64,000 bases of DNA, taken from the NCBI GenBank assembly GCA_017163975.1, contig JAFFSR010000347.1, forward strand, positions 2,778,001 to 2,842,000, given 5' to 3'. Of this stretch, positions 46,927-57,970 are shown in pieces. The stretch comes from Anastatus disparis. Its lineage: Eukaryota; Arthropoda; Insecta; Hymenoptera; Eupelmidae. The notes under the pieces were generated by a model. That model made no database searches. It worked only from the letters and a program-made list of their open reading frames with translations, and had not been told where the DNA came from. The position numbers were made by a program, and so were the translations under genes. Every line of letters starts with the position of its first letter. The stretch's first letter is position 1.

Positions 46927-47993
46927 TTATAAAATAACAGTGTCTGTATAAAAATTATATTCAGAATATAGTTTTGCTCTTATGGTACCATCAATTGGAA
47001 TCAAACAGTGCTGGTCCTGAAGATGTTGTACCCGTCTGTTATTGTGAAACCGTTTGGCTAAAAATTTTTTACTTTGATCATAATTTTTCTGGGTAGAATA
47101 TTTGAAGGTTATATTCGGCATTCTTTCATTTGTGCTTAGCCAATGAAATAGATCTTCACTTGTCAAAATTGGCTCAATTGTTGATCTCTGTAGGCTTGCT
47201 CTAAGAGCTCCTCTTTTTACTGTTGCCCCAAGACCATCAGATGGACCTTTCCCATGGGCTGTGGGATAAAAATGCCATTCAGCGTCTGATCCAAAATCCA
47301 TTTTATGATGAGCTAAATTAATAACATTTTTGAAATTCCTATACTGTTGGGGGGCATCGTCAGAGAAATAATAAATCTTTTTTATGGAAGAAAATTCATC
47401 ATTCAAAAAATTCTGAATTATTTTATGGAACGAATAAACTGCTACAGCATCATGAATTAAGCAATCAGAAATTATAACCAAACTTTTATGTTTTGTGATT
47501 TCATTTTCTTTGTAATAAATTACGAAATTATAGATTGTAGCTTGGGCGTTATTCCAATGGAAACCAGAAGCAGCATCTTGAATCGTGAACGCATAATTTT
47601 CGGCAAAGTCCACAATTATTTGAAATTCATGTGGTTCCAGATGGTCCTTTAATTTTCTTGAATATGAAGATTGTTTGGATGCTGTTGTTGCATGAGGAAG
47701 TAATCCTTTTACTTTTTCACAAAAATATTTTACAAATTCAGGCGTTTCCTTGATTAAAGTTTCTAAAGTTGTTTGTGGATTATTAATCCACTGCTTGAAA
47801 GAAATCGAGGTGACGTAATTATCTTCAAACACTTTTAATAAGAATTTCTCTAGATTGATAGATCTTGGAAATTTCTCGCAGTTGTTTAAATAACGTAAGT
47901 CAGATGGTGATTCACAAATTAAAAAATCAAAACAATCTACATATGATGTTTTTTTCTGTTCTTCATTTTTTGTAAAATTAGATAAATGACTAT
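46927..47993 (-). CDS. Transposase exon 4: nuclease core
   Basis: Open to the stop at 46927. Begins after a TTTTTTTACAG acceptor and codes DSHLSNFTKN, LNNCEKFPRS and INLEKFL. The core described in the gene entry follows, with IIVDFAENYAFTIQDAASGF, ISDCLIHDAVAVYSF, YFSDDAPQQY and EWHFYPTAHGKGPSDG. Longest intact coding block of the element and the best query for identifying the superfamily. Confidence 0.8.
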
Positions 47994-48071
47994 CTGTAAA
48001 AAAAATAAGCCTTCAAAATTGGAAGTACTATTATTTATATTAAGATATATGATCATAATAAATTAAAGTAC

Positions 48072-48359
48072 CTAAAATCATCAACTTTATATTTTGATGA
48101 TAAGAACAGACACACACGCTGTGAGTCCCACTGCTTCCTGCTAACACACAGTTTTTAGGACGCAACATAGTAAGTTTTGTGAGACCAATTTTATTCTCTG
48201 GAAATTCCAATTTATAAAGCTGATATAATTCCGTTAAATTTAACAGAATCAGTCGCTTTTGAAGTTTCTCTTTAATTCCATCACTATTTCTTGTACATAT
48301 TACATCCTTCATGCCAGGCATAGCCCAAGTTATATCATCTCTTAAATAAAAGTTCGTAA
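48072..48359 (-). CDS. Transposase exon 3
   Basis: Acceptor CTTCAG before 48359, donor GT at 48071-48070. Codes VTNFYLRDDITWAMPGMKDV, QKRLILLNLTELYQLYKLEF and MLRPKNCVLAGSSGTHSVCV, ending in SYHQNIKLMIL. Cys and His spacing in the last part suggests a metal-binding knot. Confidence 0.8.
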
Positions 48360-48838
48360 CTGAAGAGATTATATCACAAGATATGGATTTACCTAAGCAG
48401 AAAATATTTTATGTAAAACGAAATATTCATGATATTATTCTTTATAAACAACTTTTGTTTGTTTAAAATATTTTTAATACCTATTTAGTTAACATGGTTA
48501 ATTTGATTATAGACACTTAAAAATATTTTATTTTAAATAGTTAAAATAAAAAAAAATAATGTAAATGTTATCAATATATTAGAAGCACATCTTATATTAT
48601 TTCTAAAGTATAATAAAGAAATATTTTAAATGCCAATATTAGGTGATATTTAATTTATTATTTTCATTTAAACACAATAACTTTAAAGATACCAAAACTT
48701 AACAGATTTAAAAAATTCGAAAAAGAATTTTCCTTATATTTTGCATTTGCTTCTCTTACCATGAAATTATTATTCGATATTTATAAATTAAAATATTAAA
48801 AGAAAATTGAAATTACATACAAATACTAAAGTAAATAC

Positions 48839-49204
48839 CTATTTTGTGATAAGGTGATGACAAAATCCCCTTGTCTTCGATAAGACTACGAGCATATTTG
48901 ATCATATGATAAGAAGCATCAAAATATAGTTTTATTTGAGTATAACTCCATGTGATTGGCAACATTGTAATAATTTTTATTTAATTATCTCTTGACGTTG
49001 ATGGATCATGGAAAATTACTTTCAAGTTATTTAGTAATCCAATAGAATCATTGATAATATGCGGTGGTAAAGCAATTGCTGCACAAGAGTCATCCATTCT
49101 CAACTCATCTAAAATATCATCCAAATCATTGTTAATGCAATCATTACTAAATCTAGATACAGCCCCTACTGAAGATGGACTTTGTAAACTATCTACTTCC
49201 ATTA
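48839..49204 (-). CDS. Transposase exon 2, with internal TAA
   Basis: Acceptor CCTTGCAG before 49204 and donor GT at 48838-48837. First part polar (MEVDSLQSPSSVGAV); after the TAA at 48981-48983 the same frame continues KIITMLPITWSYTQIK and SLIEDKGILSSPYHKIG. The continuation keeps family-like residues, so the TAA is a late mutation. Confidence 0.75.
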
Positions 49205-49659
49205 CTGCAAGGAATAGAATAGCACATCAAGAATAAGTTTATATTAGAAACTTTACAGACAAGAAAATACTAAATAAGAAGCACGCGAGAAAGATATTAT
49301 AAAAGCAAATTCAAAAAATTAAAATACATAATTCGATAAATGTCATTTAAATTTTTAACGCATCTTAAGTTTTACAGAACTAGAAAGCTACTACAAAATA
49401 ATGATTGTTGACAAACACATAATGAAACTACAATAAGAGCTATTTATGTGATGCATCTTATAGGAAGAATTAAATATTTTAAATACTAATACTCTGAATA
49501 AATATTTTTAATTTTGTGAGAATATTTAAAATTTATATATTTTAGTTGATATTTGCAATTAACGGTTACCTACATATTAAACTTTCAATAGGATTTTTAA
49601 AAGTTACACTTTGCTATTATAATATTCGTTATAAAATCAAGTAATTTTTTGTTTTAAAA

Positions 49660-50890
49660 TAAAGTAATAACATGCAAAATTAACATAAAACAGAAGCAAC
49701 TATAACTTAAATATTAAACATTCAACAAAAGTTTTGTAAATAAGATTTTTTCGCAAATAATATTACATCTGGAATAAAATAATTGCATGCAAAATTTATA
49801 TAAAAGATAATCTTGAAGGTAGTTGACGACCCATTACATCATAAAAAAATTATTTATTATCAAATGCGTTGAAATTTGGTTATAACTTCAATATAACTTT
49901 ATAAATAAATAGTTAAATTTTTAGAACGATTAACGGTTTCATAATTATAATATAATATTTTAAATTTGTAATTTTAATGATATTTATTATATAAAATGAA
50001 AATTTCAGTTTTATATCTTACTTTTGAAACCGCTGGAGGTTATAAAATTTTAACTATTTATTTGTGAAATTATATTGAAGTTGTGAATTAAATTTTAAAG
50101 CATTTTATAATAAACAGTTTTTTATGATGTAAGGAGTCGACAACTACCTTAAACAAAAATTGTGTGAATTAAACTTTACCATTTTTATTACATCTAAAAT
50201 AAATAGCATGCAAAATTTACATAAAACGGAAGCAACTATAACCTAAATATTAAACATTCAACAAAAGTTTTGTAAATAAGATTTTTTCGCAAATAATATT
50301 ACATCTGGAATAAAATAATTGCATGCAAAATTTATATAAAAGATAATCTCGAAGGTAGTTGACGACCCATTACATCATAAAAAAATTATTTATTATAAAA
50401 TGCGTTGAAATCAGGTTATAACTTCAATATAACTTTATAAATAAATAGTTAAATTTTTAGAATGATTAACGGTTTCATAATTATAATATAATATTTTAAA
50501 TTTGTAATTTTAATGATATTTATTATATAAAATGAAAATTTCAGTTTTATATCTTACTTTTGAAACCGCTGGAGGTTATAAAATTTTAACTATTTATTTG
50601 TGAAATTATATTGAAGTTGTGAATTAAATTTTAAAGCATTTTATAATAAACAGTTTTATATGATGTAAGGAGTCGACAACTACCTTAAACAGAAATTGTG
50701 TGAATTAAACTTTACCATTTTTATTACATCTAAAATAAATAGCATGCAAAATTTACATAAAACGGAAGTAACTATAACCTAAATATTAAACATTCAACAT
50801 AAATTTTGTTAATAAGTTTTTTTTGTTAATAATATTATGCCTAGAATTAAATAATTGCATGCAAGATTTATAGAAAAGATATTAATTAAT
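49660..50890 (+). repeat. 536-bp tandem duplication inside transposase intron 1
   Basis: The segment (A/G)TAACTATAAC(C/T)TAAATATT recurs near 49695, 50231 and 50767, exactly 536 bp apart each time: two full units and a partial third. Each full unit holds a 335-bp inverted-repeat element (49816-50150 and 50352-50686) with ends AAGGTAGTTGACGAC and GTCGACAACTACCTT. The copies are nearly identical, so the duplication is recent. Confidence 0.85.
49816..50150. mobile_element. 335-bp MITE, copy 1
   Basis: TIRs of about 33 bp: AAGGTAGTTGACGACCCATT and the complement of AAGGTAGTTGTCGACTCCTT, both continuing into CATCATAAAAAA. Copy 2 at 50352-50686 came with the tandem duplication and not by transposition. 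Confidence 0.75.
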
Positions 50891-50965
50891 TATAAAAAAT
50901 AATTTTCATAAAATATTCAATAGATGAACACCAACATAGCAGGTCATTATAATCTTTATAAGCAC

Positions 50966-51128
50966 GTTTTCTGCATGTCGAACATATTCTTTCATCTAAT
51001 GTAACATTAATCAAAACTTTTTTAATATTTTCTGACACTTTCTGTAATGACTTAGTTTTTCGATGATTCTTCAATTTATAAGGATTACAACATTTATTAT
51101 AACTCACTAATTTATTTGAAAATCCCAT
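50966..51128 (-). CDS. Transposase exon 1: zinc-finger N-terminus
   Basis: ATG at 51126-51128. Codes MGFSNKLVSYNKCCNPYKLK, a KTKSLQKVSENIKKVL helix and DERICSTCRK. The donor GTGCTT at 50965 keeps the phase with exon 2. Similar in layout to the fragments at 10488-10790 and 26890-27058. Confidence 0.65.
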
Positions 51129-51291
51129 TTTAATATTTAAATATTTTGTTATATTATATTTATTATAATTGATTGATAAAAATTAAACATCGATGTTATT
51201 GTTGTAAACTCGAGCATGAAAAACCATAAAGTGACAAATTCTGAGTACGAAATCAAACATAAGAGAATGGAAGCTCGGTCGGGACTGGGGA

Positions 51292-51415
51292 CTGGAGAAT
51301 TGCTCGGAAACGATAAATTTAGTGTATCGATATAAGCTATCTTTGTTCAGCACATTGATTTTATATCTTCTGTCTCTGTAATACAGAGTTGTGCAATTTT
51401 CTAGAGCGACCCCCT
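51292..51415 (+). repeat. About 120-bp direct repeat, copy 1
   Basis: CTCGGAAACGATAAATTTAG through GTGCAATTTTCTAGAGCGAC matches 52259-52378. The copies are 967 bp apart in direct orientation, so they could be flanking repeats (solo-LTR-like) of a small element or a local duplication. Confidence 0.7.
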
Positions 51416-52037
51416 TGGGACATCGCGATCACGCACATACATACATGTAGTACGTTATACGGTTGGTGGTGCTATACATCTATACTACATAAGTAAGAGA
51501 ATAATTTATGTATCTCTAATCCTAAAGAAATAACCTCTCTGATTGGTTAAACTCATTATTATCCTATAAAATACTTAAACGAAAAATGATTAGATTCGAA
51601 TGTATGGAAGTAACTCAAGTAATGATTGTGTCATCTGTCTGTTTTCTCATCATGAGAAACATAAGACGGAATGATGTTTGATTCATGTAAGCTGAGAACT
51701 GAGAACTGAGTAACGACTACAACTTTCTGCCTGAGGTCCGAATTTATAGTCGTTGTTCAAACTCAAGCATTGAGGTTTAAATTCATAAACAAAACTGAAG
51801 TACTGGTTACGTCCTGTGTCTTTTTTTGTTATCATGAGAGAAGCAGAGACAGAATGAGATTTGAGTAACAAATCTTTACTTGAGTTGGGTCTATGAATTC
51901 GAACCTGAAAGACGGAATGAGATTTTATTATAAGAGAGACAAAGACAGAACGATGTTTGAGAATGGAGCATACTCAATGCTTGAGTTTGAGCAACGACTA
52001 TAAATTCGGGCCTACGGTTGGAATTCAAACTCAAGCA

Positions 52038-52124
52038 CCTACACAGCATGAAAGATTGCTGCAAGGTTTCAGTAATAAGAATTTTATTACTGAAACCTTG
52101 CAGCAACCTTTCATGCTGTGTAGG
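52038..52124. repeat. Near-perfect 41-bp stem hairpin
   Basis: CCTACACAGCATGAAAGATT on the left pairs with AACCTTTCATGCTGTGTAGG on the right, continuing through TTGCTGCAAGGTTTCAGT. The stem is 41 bp with one mismatch and the loop is the 5 bases GAATT. No comparable arm elsewhere in the window. Confidence 0.9.
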
Positions 52125-52258
52125 CAATAACTCAACTCAAATTACGGTGTTACTTACGTATCGATGTTACTTGAGTAACGTTTATAAATTTAAAAAAATA
52201 TGTTTAAATTTAGCTAGGGTAAAGATTTTAATCAAGGGGCGCGGTAGCGCCCCGGGGG

Positions 52259-52378
52259 CTGCTCCTGAGCGATAAACTTAGTGTATCGATATATGCTATC
52301 TTTGTTCAGCACATTGATTTCATATCTTCTGTCTCTGTGATACAGAGCTGTGCAATTTTGTAGAGCAGCCCCCCCCGA
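52259..52378 (+). repeat. About 120-bp direct repeat, copy 2
   Basis: CTCCTGAGCGATAAACTTAG through GTGCAATTTTGTAGAGCAGC. Preceded by a GC-rich hairpin GGGGCGCGGTAGCGCCCC (52236-52253) that copy 1 lacks. Confidence 0.7.
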
Positions 52379-52861
52379 TGGTAAGTAGGCGAAGCAATCG
52401 AGCGCTCTAAGCCTTTTATACGTTATGTTTTCGTATTTAACCTTGCAATTGAAAAATATTTTTTAATATTTTTTTATTGCTGAATCTTTATAAAATTATT
52501 TTATTTTTGTTTTTATAAGATTCAACATAATTTAATGAATACCATAATTTTTTTTTTTTTAATTTCTGTAATTGTTATTACTATTTAAATTTATGTAACT
52601 TGTTGTTACTTTATCATTATTAATTTTTATCTGCATTTTCACCTTTATTTACTTTTTTACTGAAATAACTTTTATCATAAAATTATCATAAAAATGAATA
52701 AGTCAAAGAAACTTCTAATTCTAAACTGTTAAAATAATTATAAACAAGTATTTTAATAACTATGTAAAATATTTATTGTTTAATAAAATAAGTTTCTAAA
52801 AAATTTATTTTCTAATAATTGTTAGTTTTATAATTATAAAATGTTGCAATATTAGTATACA

Positions 52862-53398
52862 ATGGAAATTGATAGTTTATATGATTACAGAATGTGTAGC
52901 AATGAAATATCATATTTTCAATATTTTAAAGAAGCAATCTTATTCTTAAGAGAAATTCAATGGTTGTATAAAATGCCAGTAACTAAAATTCTCAAAATGT
53001 TGAAACTGCAGATCTTTGACAAAGAACTATGTTTTCTGATTCATTACCACCTGTGAAATATATATGTTATAACATAAACACAAAAGTTCCAAGAAACATA
53101 GAATTAATTATAGAAAAAGAATTTGGAGAAATAGGAAAAATGTTTATCTAATTAGTATTCACGCTTGTGGTGATCTAAGTGCGTATACACCTCAAATATA
53201 TTTGGAGGTAAAAATGGTCCATCTTCTTATTTTAGTATCTTGTTGTTATCATAAATTTGAAGAAATAGAAAATGTTTGTCTAATTAGTTTTTTGCTTGTG
53301 GTGATCTAAGTGCATATAAATCTAAAATATATTTAGAGATGAAAATGGGCCATCTTCTTATTTTAGTATCTTGTTGTTATCATAAATTAACTTTTAAA
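52862..53398 (+). pseudogene. METTL25-like methyltransferase fragment, middle part
   Basis: From 52862 a frame codes a helical stretch (YFKEAILFLREIQW) that could be its N-terminal part. After a frame change FSDSLPPVKYICYN and VPRNIELIIEKEFGEIG lead, with a one-base break, into LISIHACGDLSAYTPQIYL and HLLILVSCCYHKFEE. The HACGDLS and SCCYHK pair is characteristic of the METTL25/RRNAD1 family of Rossmann-fold methyltransferase-like proteins. The glycine-rich SAM-binding motif expected before this was not found. The block 53128-53257 is duplicated in tandem (53258-53390, period 130 bp) and the second copy is frameshifted. Coding resumes at 55418 beyond a Penelope insertion. Dead. Confidence 0.6.
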
Positions 53399-54033
53399 AA
53401 CACAAAATTAAAGAAAGTGACGAGAAAGAGTATTTTAATTATTTTCCATTGTAAAAAAAAATTAAAGCAAAATATTGAAAGTATTTAATAAAGAAATATT
53501 TAACAACTTTTAACTGTCATGATAATTCTTTTATTATTACTTCATAAGACTACGTTTCAGTCATATTTTTGATGACCCTTTTCAAGTACAAAATTTTCTT
53601 AAATTACATAACAATGTATAAACATTTTCCACCTGAAACATAACATATATATCTATATAAAACTTCCATTCATTAAAATTGCAAAAACAATTTATCATCA
53701 AAATATCATATAATATTCTATGTACCCTTCAAAAATTTTTTTAAAAAAACAATGAAACATTATAAACTCTATTAAACAACTTAATAACAAATATATCTCT
53801 CCAAATTATTAATAATAGAGACCATCAATTAGCATGGTTTCAGTCTAAAGTATATACAAGTTGCAAAAACGTATGATCAGATAAAAGCAGAGAAATCGTT
53901 CACAACAGCAACTAGACAGAACACTATAAGAAGGATCACACAACATGAACTAGCAAGTTAAAAGATATCCATGTGGTAAGGCGCTGTTGTTGGATGTACA
54001 TTTAGCACATGCGTATGTCAATTTTTGAATAAA

Positions 54034-54648
54034 ATGTATCAACTATCATATACATATATTTTTTTTTCAACACATATTGAAAAAAGAATTAAGCAGAGTA
54101 GGTACAATCACCACAATCTAAATGTAAGGGATCTTTCAGAGTCCAATAATATAATTGTATTTCCTTATTCAAAATCCCATGAATTTACTTTTAAAAACAT
54201 ATGCAAAATGTTTAATTTTAAATTAATTTTTAGTCTTGATAACAAAATTGAATGCAATTCACAATTAGGCAAAGATATTACAGAAAAATCATTAAAAAAT
54301 AACGTTGTATACAAGATTGATTGTACTGATTGTAATGATTGCTACATTGGACAGACCAGTCGTTCTCTTGAAACTCGAGTTAAGGAACATAGGTCTGATT
54401 GCTTACATAAGCGTGAAAGATCGGCCCTTTACTCTCATGAGCTAAACACTGGTCATAGTATGAATTTTGACATTGATAAGGTTAAAATACTTGATAATGA
54501 GGATAATTATTATGAAAGATTGGTCTCTGAAATGATCAACATACACATTCACAAGCACAATATCAACAGAATGTTTGACACGCAAAAGTTGTTGACTGTT
54601 TTTAAGGATTATATTGATAATAATGTGTGGACTGTGAATCGTAGTTAA
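54034..54648 (+). CDS. Penelope-like element C-terminus with GIY-YIG endonuclease
   Basis: The first ATG in the frame is at 54034, still inside the left arm, so the native start lies in lost upstream sequence. The reading gives IIVFPYSKSHEFTFKNICKM (linker after reverse transcriptase), then NNVVYKIDCTDCNDCYIGQT: the GIY-YIG strand motif as VYKI...CYIG, with the CxxCxxC knuckle typical of Penelope-like elements. SLETRVKEH (catalytic Arg region), ALYSHELNTGHSMNFD and SEMINIHIHKHNINR (Glu region) follow. It nicks the target for reverse transcription. The RT is absent, so the copy cannot move by itself. A (TA)n tract at 54685-54741 follows the stop. Confidence 0.8.
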   Translation: MYQLSYTYIFFSTHIEKRIKQSRYNHHNLNVRDLSESNNIIVFPYSKSHEFTFKNICKMFNFKLIFSLDNKIECNSQLGKDITEKSLKNNVVYKIDCTDCNDCYIGQTSRSLETRVKEHRSDCLHKRERSALYSHELNTGHSMNFDIDKVKILDNEDNYYERLVSEMINIHIHKHNINRMFDTQKLLTVFKDYIDNNVWTVNRS

Positions 54649-54678
54649 TAATTTCCCTAAGTTTAAGATATGATGAGG

Positions 54679-54745
<67 letters not shown>

Positions 54746-54821
54746 GTAGTATTTATTTATTTCATTACGATTGATTGTGTAAATTATTCATTATAAGTTT
54801 TTTGTAATTAATATTCTTTTC

Positions 54822-55376
54822 ATAGTTGATACATTTTATTCAAAAATTGACATACGCATGTGCTAAATGTACATCCAACAACAGCGCCTTACCACATGGA
54901 TATCTTTTAACTTGCTAGTTCATGTTGTGTGATCCTCCTTATAGTGTTCTGTCTAGTTGCTGTCGTGAACGATTTCTCTGCTTTTATCTGATCATATGTT
55001 TTTGCAACTTGTATATACTTTAGACTGAAACCATGCTAATTGGTGGTCTCTATTATTAATAATTTGGAGAGATATATTTGTTATTAAGTTGTTTATAATG
55101 TTTCATTGTTCTTTTAAAAAAATTTTTGAAGGGTATATAGAATATTATATGATATTTTGATGATAAATTGTTTTTGTAATTTTAATGAATGGAAGTTTTA
55201 TATAGATATATATGTTATGTTTCAGGTGGAAAATGTTCATACATTGTTATGTAATTTAAGAAAATTTTGTACTTGAAAAGGGTCATCAAAAATATGACTG
55301 AAACGTAGTCTTATGAAGTAATAATAAAAGAATTATCATGACAGTTAAAAGTTGTTAAATATTTCTTTATTAAATA
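54822..55376 (+). repeat. Right arm (3' UTR/pLTR-like) of the Penelope-like element
   Basis: Sense-oriented 3' part after the ORF; the left arm 53484-54047 is its reverse complement. At 55282-55310 it has a GTCAT/ATGAC stem followed by TGAAACGTAGTC, which resembles part of a hammerhead ribozyme core. Confidence 0.75.
55282..55310 (+). ncRNA. Candidate degenerate hammerhead-ribozyme motif
   Basis: Stem II candidate GTCAT (55282-55286) with ATGAC (55294-55298), then GAAAC (55300-55304) and GTC (55308-55310) as possible cleavage triplet. Penelope-like elements carry hammerheads in their terminal repeats. The CUGAUGA box expected before the stem reads TTGAAAAG here, so the ribozyme is probably inactive or the call is wrong. 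Confidence 0.3.
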
Positions 55377-55417
55377 AATCATTTATACTGTCGTTAACCT
55401 CTATTGATAAAAAAATA

Positions 55418-55742
55418 TTGAAAGTGTTGATGTAGATATTGGAAAATTCTTTAAACGACCATTCTTAAGACTTGCTTGTCAAGAAACATCAGATAGATGG
55501 CTTACAATGAGCGTTGAAGCTCATAGTGAACATTATTTTTATGTTCTTGCAAGAGCTGTTTTGGAATTATATGGAGCTAAAAGTGAATACTTTAAATTAT
55601 AAATTTTAATAACTCTCAATATATGAAAATTTTATTTTCAGATAATCTTTATTTAAAAAAGCTTGTTCAAAAAGGTACGAGAAAATCACATTATTCCAGT
55701 TTTAAAAATCATTTAGAAGATTGTATCAATCGATATAAATAA
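55418..55742 (+). pseudogene. METTL25-like methyltransferase fragment, C-terminal part
   Basis: Directly after the right target duplication the frame reads VDIGKFFKRPFLRLACQETS, then SEHYFYVLARAVLELYGAK. A 59-bp GT-AG intron (55583-55641) follows and the phase is kept, giving LYLKKLVQKGTRKSHYSSF and a stop at 55740. The Cys-containing RLACQET helix and the later basic helix fit the C-terminal region of METTL25-like proteins. A retained intron means the copy came from genomic DNA and not from a processed mRNA. The family's last part is missing. Confidence 0.55.
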
Positions 55743-55869
55743 ATAAAGAATATCACTTGTAATAACAAACTAAAAAACTGTGAAATGTCTTGGAAAGATA
55801 AAATCTTGATGAGATTAAAATATGGAATCTACATCTAAGCTGCAAATCATTGACAGAGCAAATTCTAAA

Positions 55870-57259
55870 CTGATTAAAAATGTAACATGTTATTATTTTT
55901 TTAAGGAATTTGTTGATTTCTATTTGTTATATTTTAAAGTTAAAACTAAAATTTAGATTAAAAATAATTTTATACTTTATAAGTATAATTCATTCTTCAC
56001 ATGAGATTTTTATATTTTTGTAATAATTATTACAAAGTAAAATTAAAACTTGCGTTACTATAATTATATTTAAACAAACCAAAATTGTATTATTTTTTTA
56101 TTAAATAAACTAATACACATTAAACTTTAATGAACATATGAAATCAATGATCAAACATGATTTTTAAATTTTTTCATGCTTTATTTTAAGCATTTGACAT
56201 TTATAATTATTATAAGATTATTTGTCAAGTATGTACAATCAATTACATATTTATATCTGCTTAAAATTATCTTTATATCAAACAAAGTATGAAAAAAGAA
56301 GTACAATTATTGTTTCAAAAATGAAAATTAACTTTGAATATTAAAAAAATAAATGTACCTTGTATAATAAGAAAGGAGTAAAATTTTTTACAATATTCAA
56401 TTATTTATATTAATAAAAATTTAAACAAAAAAGTTTAAAATTATGAGGGTGAAGAAATAAACAGATTTGTATGTTTATTTCAAAATTGAATACTTTAAAA
56501 AGCTTACCTTTAAAAAGATATATAGTGGGCAAGTATGCTTGGCGATTTATTTTAATTGATGATTTTAAACATTTTGATGTCTTTAACATATTATAAACTA
56601 TTTTTAGTAATAAAATCAAACCTTGACATTAGAATTTCATGAAATCACGAAATAAATGTCAAGTATATAATAAATGTAATAAAACTATGGGATCTTACCA
56701 TAATTTTTAACAAAAGATTTTTCAATTTTTTTTCTTTATAAATTAACGTTGAATTTCAGTAACAAAATTGTATTATTTCTTGTTATCTTTTTTTTATCAT
56801 TTATTTAAAAATGTTCTGAAATTTTTTAAATTTTATTAAATATTTACAAAATTACTTGCCAGGCCCATGGGTAAATATTTTATGTCAATGTTTAAAGTTA
56901 AGAAATTTGTATATAACATATGTACATAAAAACTTTCATTTTATGTAACATTACAGATATAATGGGACATAACATGTAAGTATTAAAATCATTTTCTACT
57001 TATAACACGTTTCTAATTTTCAATTTAACGGTAATATAATTCTGTAATATTATTTTAATCAATTATTGGAATTTATAGTTATCGAAATCAAATAAGAAAA
57101 AGGATCTGGATATTTTAATATCTAATATTTATAAAAATCTTAATTTATTGGATTACATAAAACTATTATATAAATAATCATTCCTAAATGTATAATACGT
57201 ATTTAAATAATTTTTCAATACATATGTATTATATATTTATAAACTCATCTTATTTTAAA
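55870..57259. other. AT-rich interior of element C, no gene seen
   Basis: No frame with family motifs and no clear repeat between the METTL25-like fragment and the right TIR. Confidence 0.5.
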
Positions 57260-57970
57260 TATTTAAAATCATAATAACAATTTATTGAAGTACATAAATA
57301 TTTTTTGGTTGTGAGTGTGTTTTGAGGATGTCTAAATAATGAACAGTTGATATTTCAATTCAGATTCTAAACTAATACTTAAATTATTAAAAAATAGATC
57401 TCTTTTAAGATATTTAAAAATCATTTGTTCGTATATTGCATTATCTATAATCGAAGAACCAAATTCACAGTATATATGTTTTAAATTGAAAATTCTATTT
57501 TATTTTTTAATATTTAAAGTTCTATAGCTCTTCTCTCAGTTCTATGCCTAAGATGAGACAAAGCTTACTTCAAGATATTATAAAAAGACATAACATAGTG
57601 CAACCTGAGTGAAATCAACTTGGTCGAACACCAGAAATTCAAAATTACATGAAAGTACAAAATGAACCAATCAGAAGACAGCAATTCTGAGATTTAAAAA
57701 AATTTAAGTAGATTCTACTCATCATTTGCAACAATAAATATATTCATAAATGAATCTCTAAAATCCTTAGTTTCTGAGGACAAAAATAATTAAGTTGGTA
57801 ATTTAACAAAAAAATTTGAAAAATCACAATATTCTATTACTTATTACTCGTAATCCCGTTGACCTATGCCTCTAAAAATTTTTTTTGTATATTTTGGGTA
57901 TCAAATGGAACCTCTTAACGGATTTTCAGCAAATTCTATTTTTTTGTCAGTCGAGTTGACATGAAACGTT

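Larger units (their letters stand above)
46927..51128 (-). pseudogene. Four-exon transposase gene of element C (627 codons, one internal stop)
   Basis: Exons on the minus strand: 51128-50966, 49204-48839, 48359-48072, 47993-46927. All three introns (1761, 479 and 78 bp) have GT-AG ends, and the reading phase is kept across every junction to the stop at 46927, which strongly supports the model. Exon 1 has a zinc finger (KCCNPY, then ICSTCRK). Exon 2 has a linker and a helical domain (ITMLPITW, YHMIKYARSLIEDKGIL). Exon 3 has MLRPKNCVLAGSSGTHSVCV. Exon 4 has a probable RNase-H-like nuclease core: IVDFAENYAF and YFSDDAPQQYRNFKN with candidate acidic residues, then HGKGPSDGLGATVKR. The set is found in many animal repeats, but I cannot name the superfamily. 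A TAA at 48981-48983 breaks exon 2. The METTL25-like and Penelope pieces lie upstream. Confidence 0.75.
53483..55411 (+). mobile_element. 5'-truncated Penelope-like element with inverted flanking arm
   Basis: Inverted arms of about 560 bp (53484-54047 and 54822-55376) flank a GIY-YIG ORF. The sequence AAAATATTGAAAGT occurs at 53469-53482 and 55412-55425 as a 14-bp target duplication, so the element includes about 35 bp beyond the right arm. Penelope-like elements are known for 5' truncation and for partial copies in inverted orientation, which explains the structure. It interrupts the METTL25-like coding sequence. Confidence 0.75.

Noticed and set aside
52038..52124. Calling the 41-bp hairpin a microRNA gene
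   Set aside because: The stem is almost perfect with a 5-base loop; without expression data a microRNA call is not supported.
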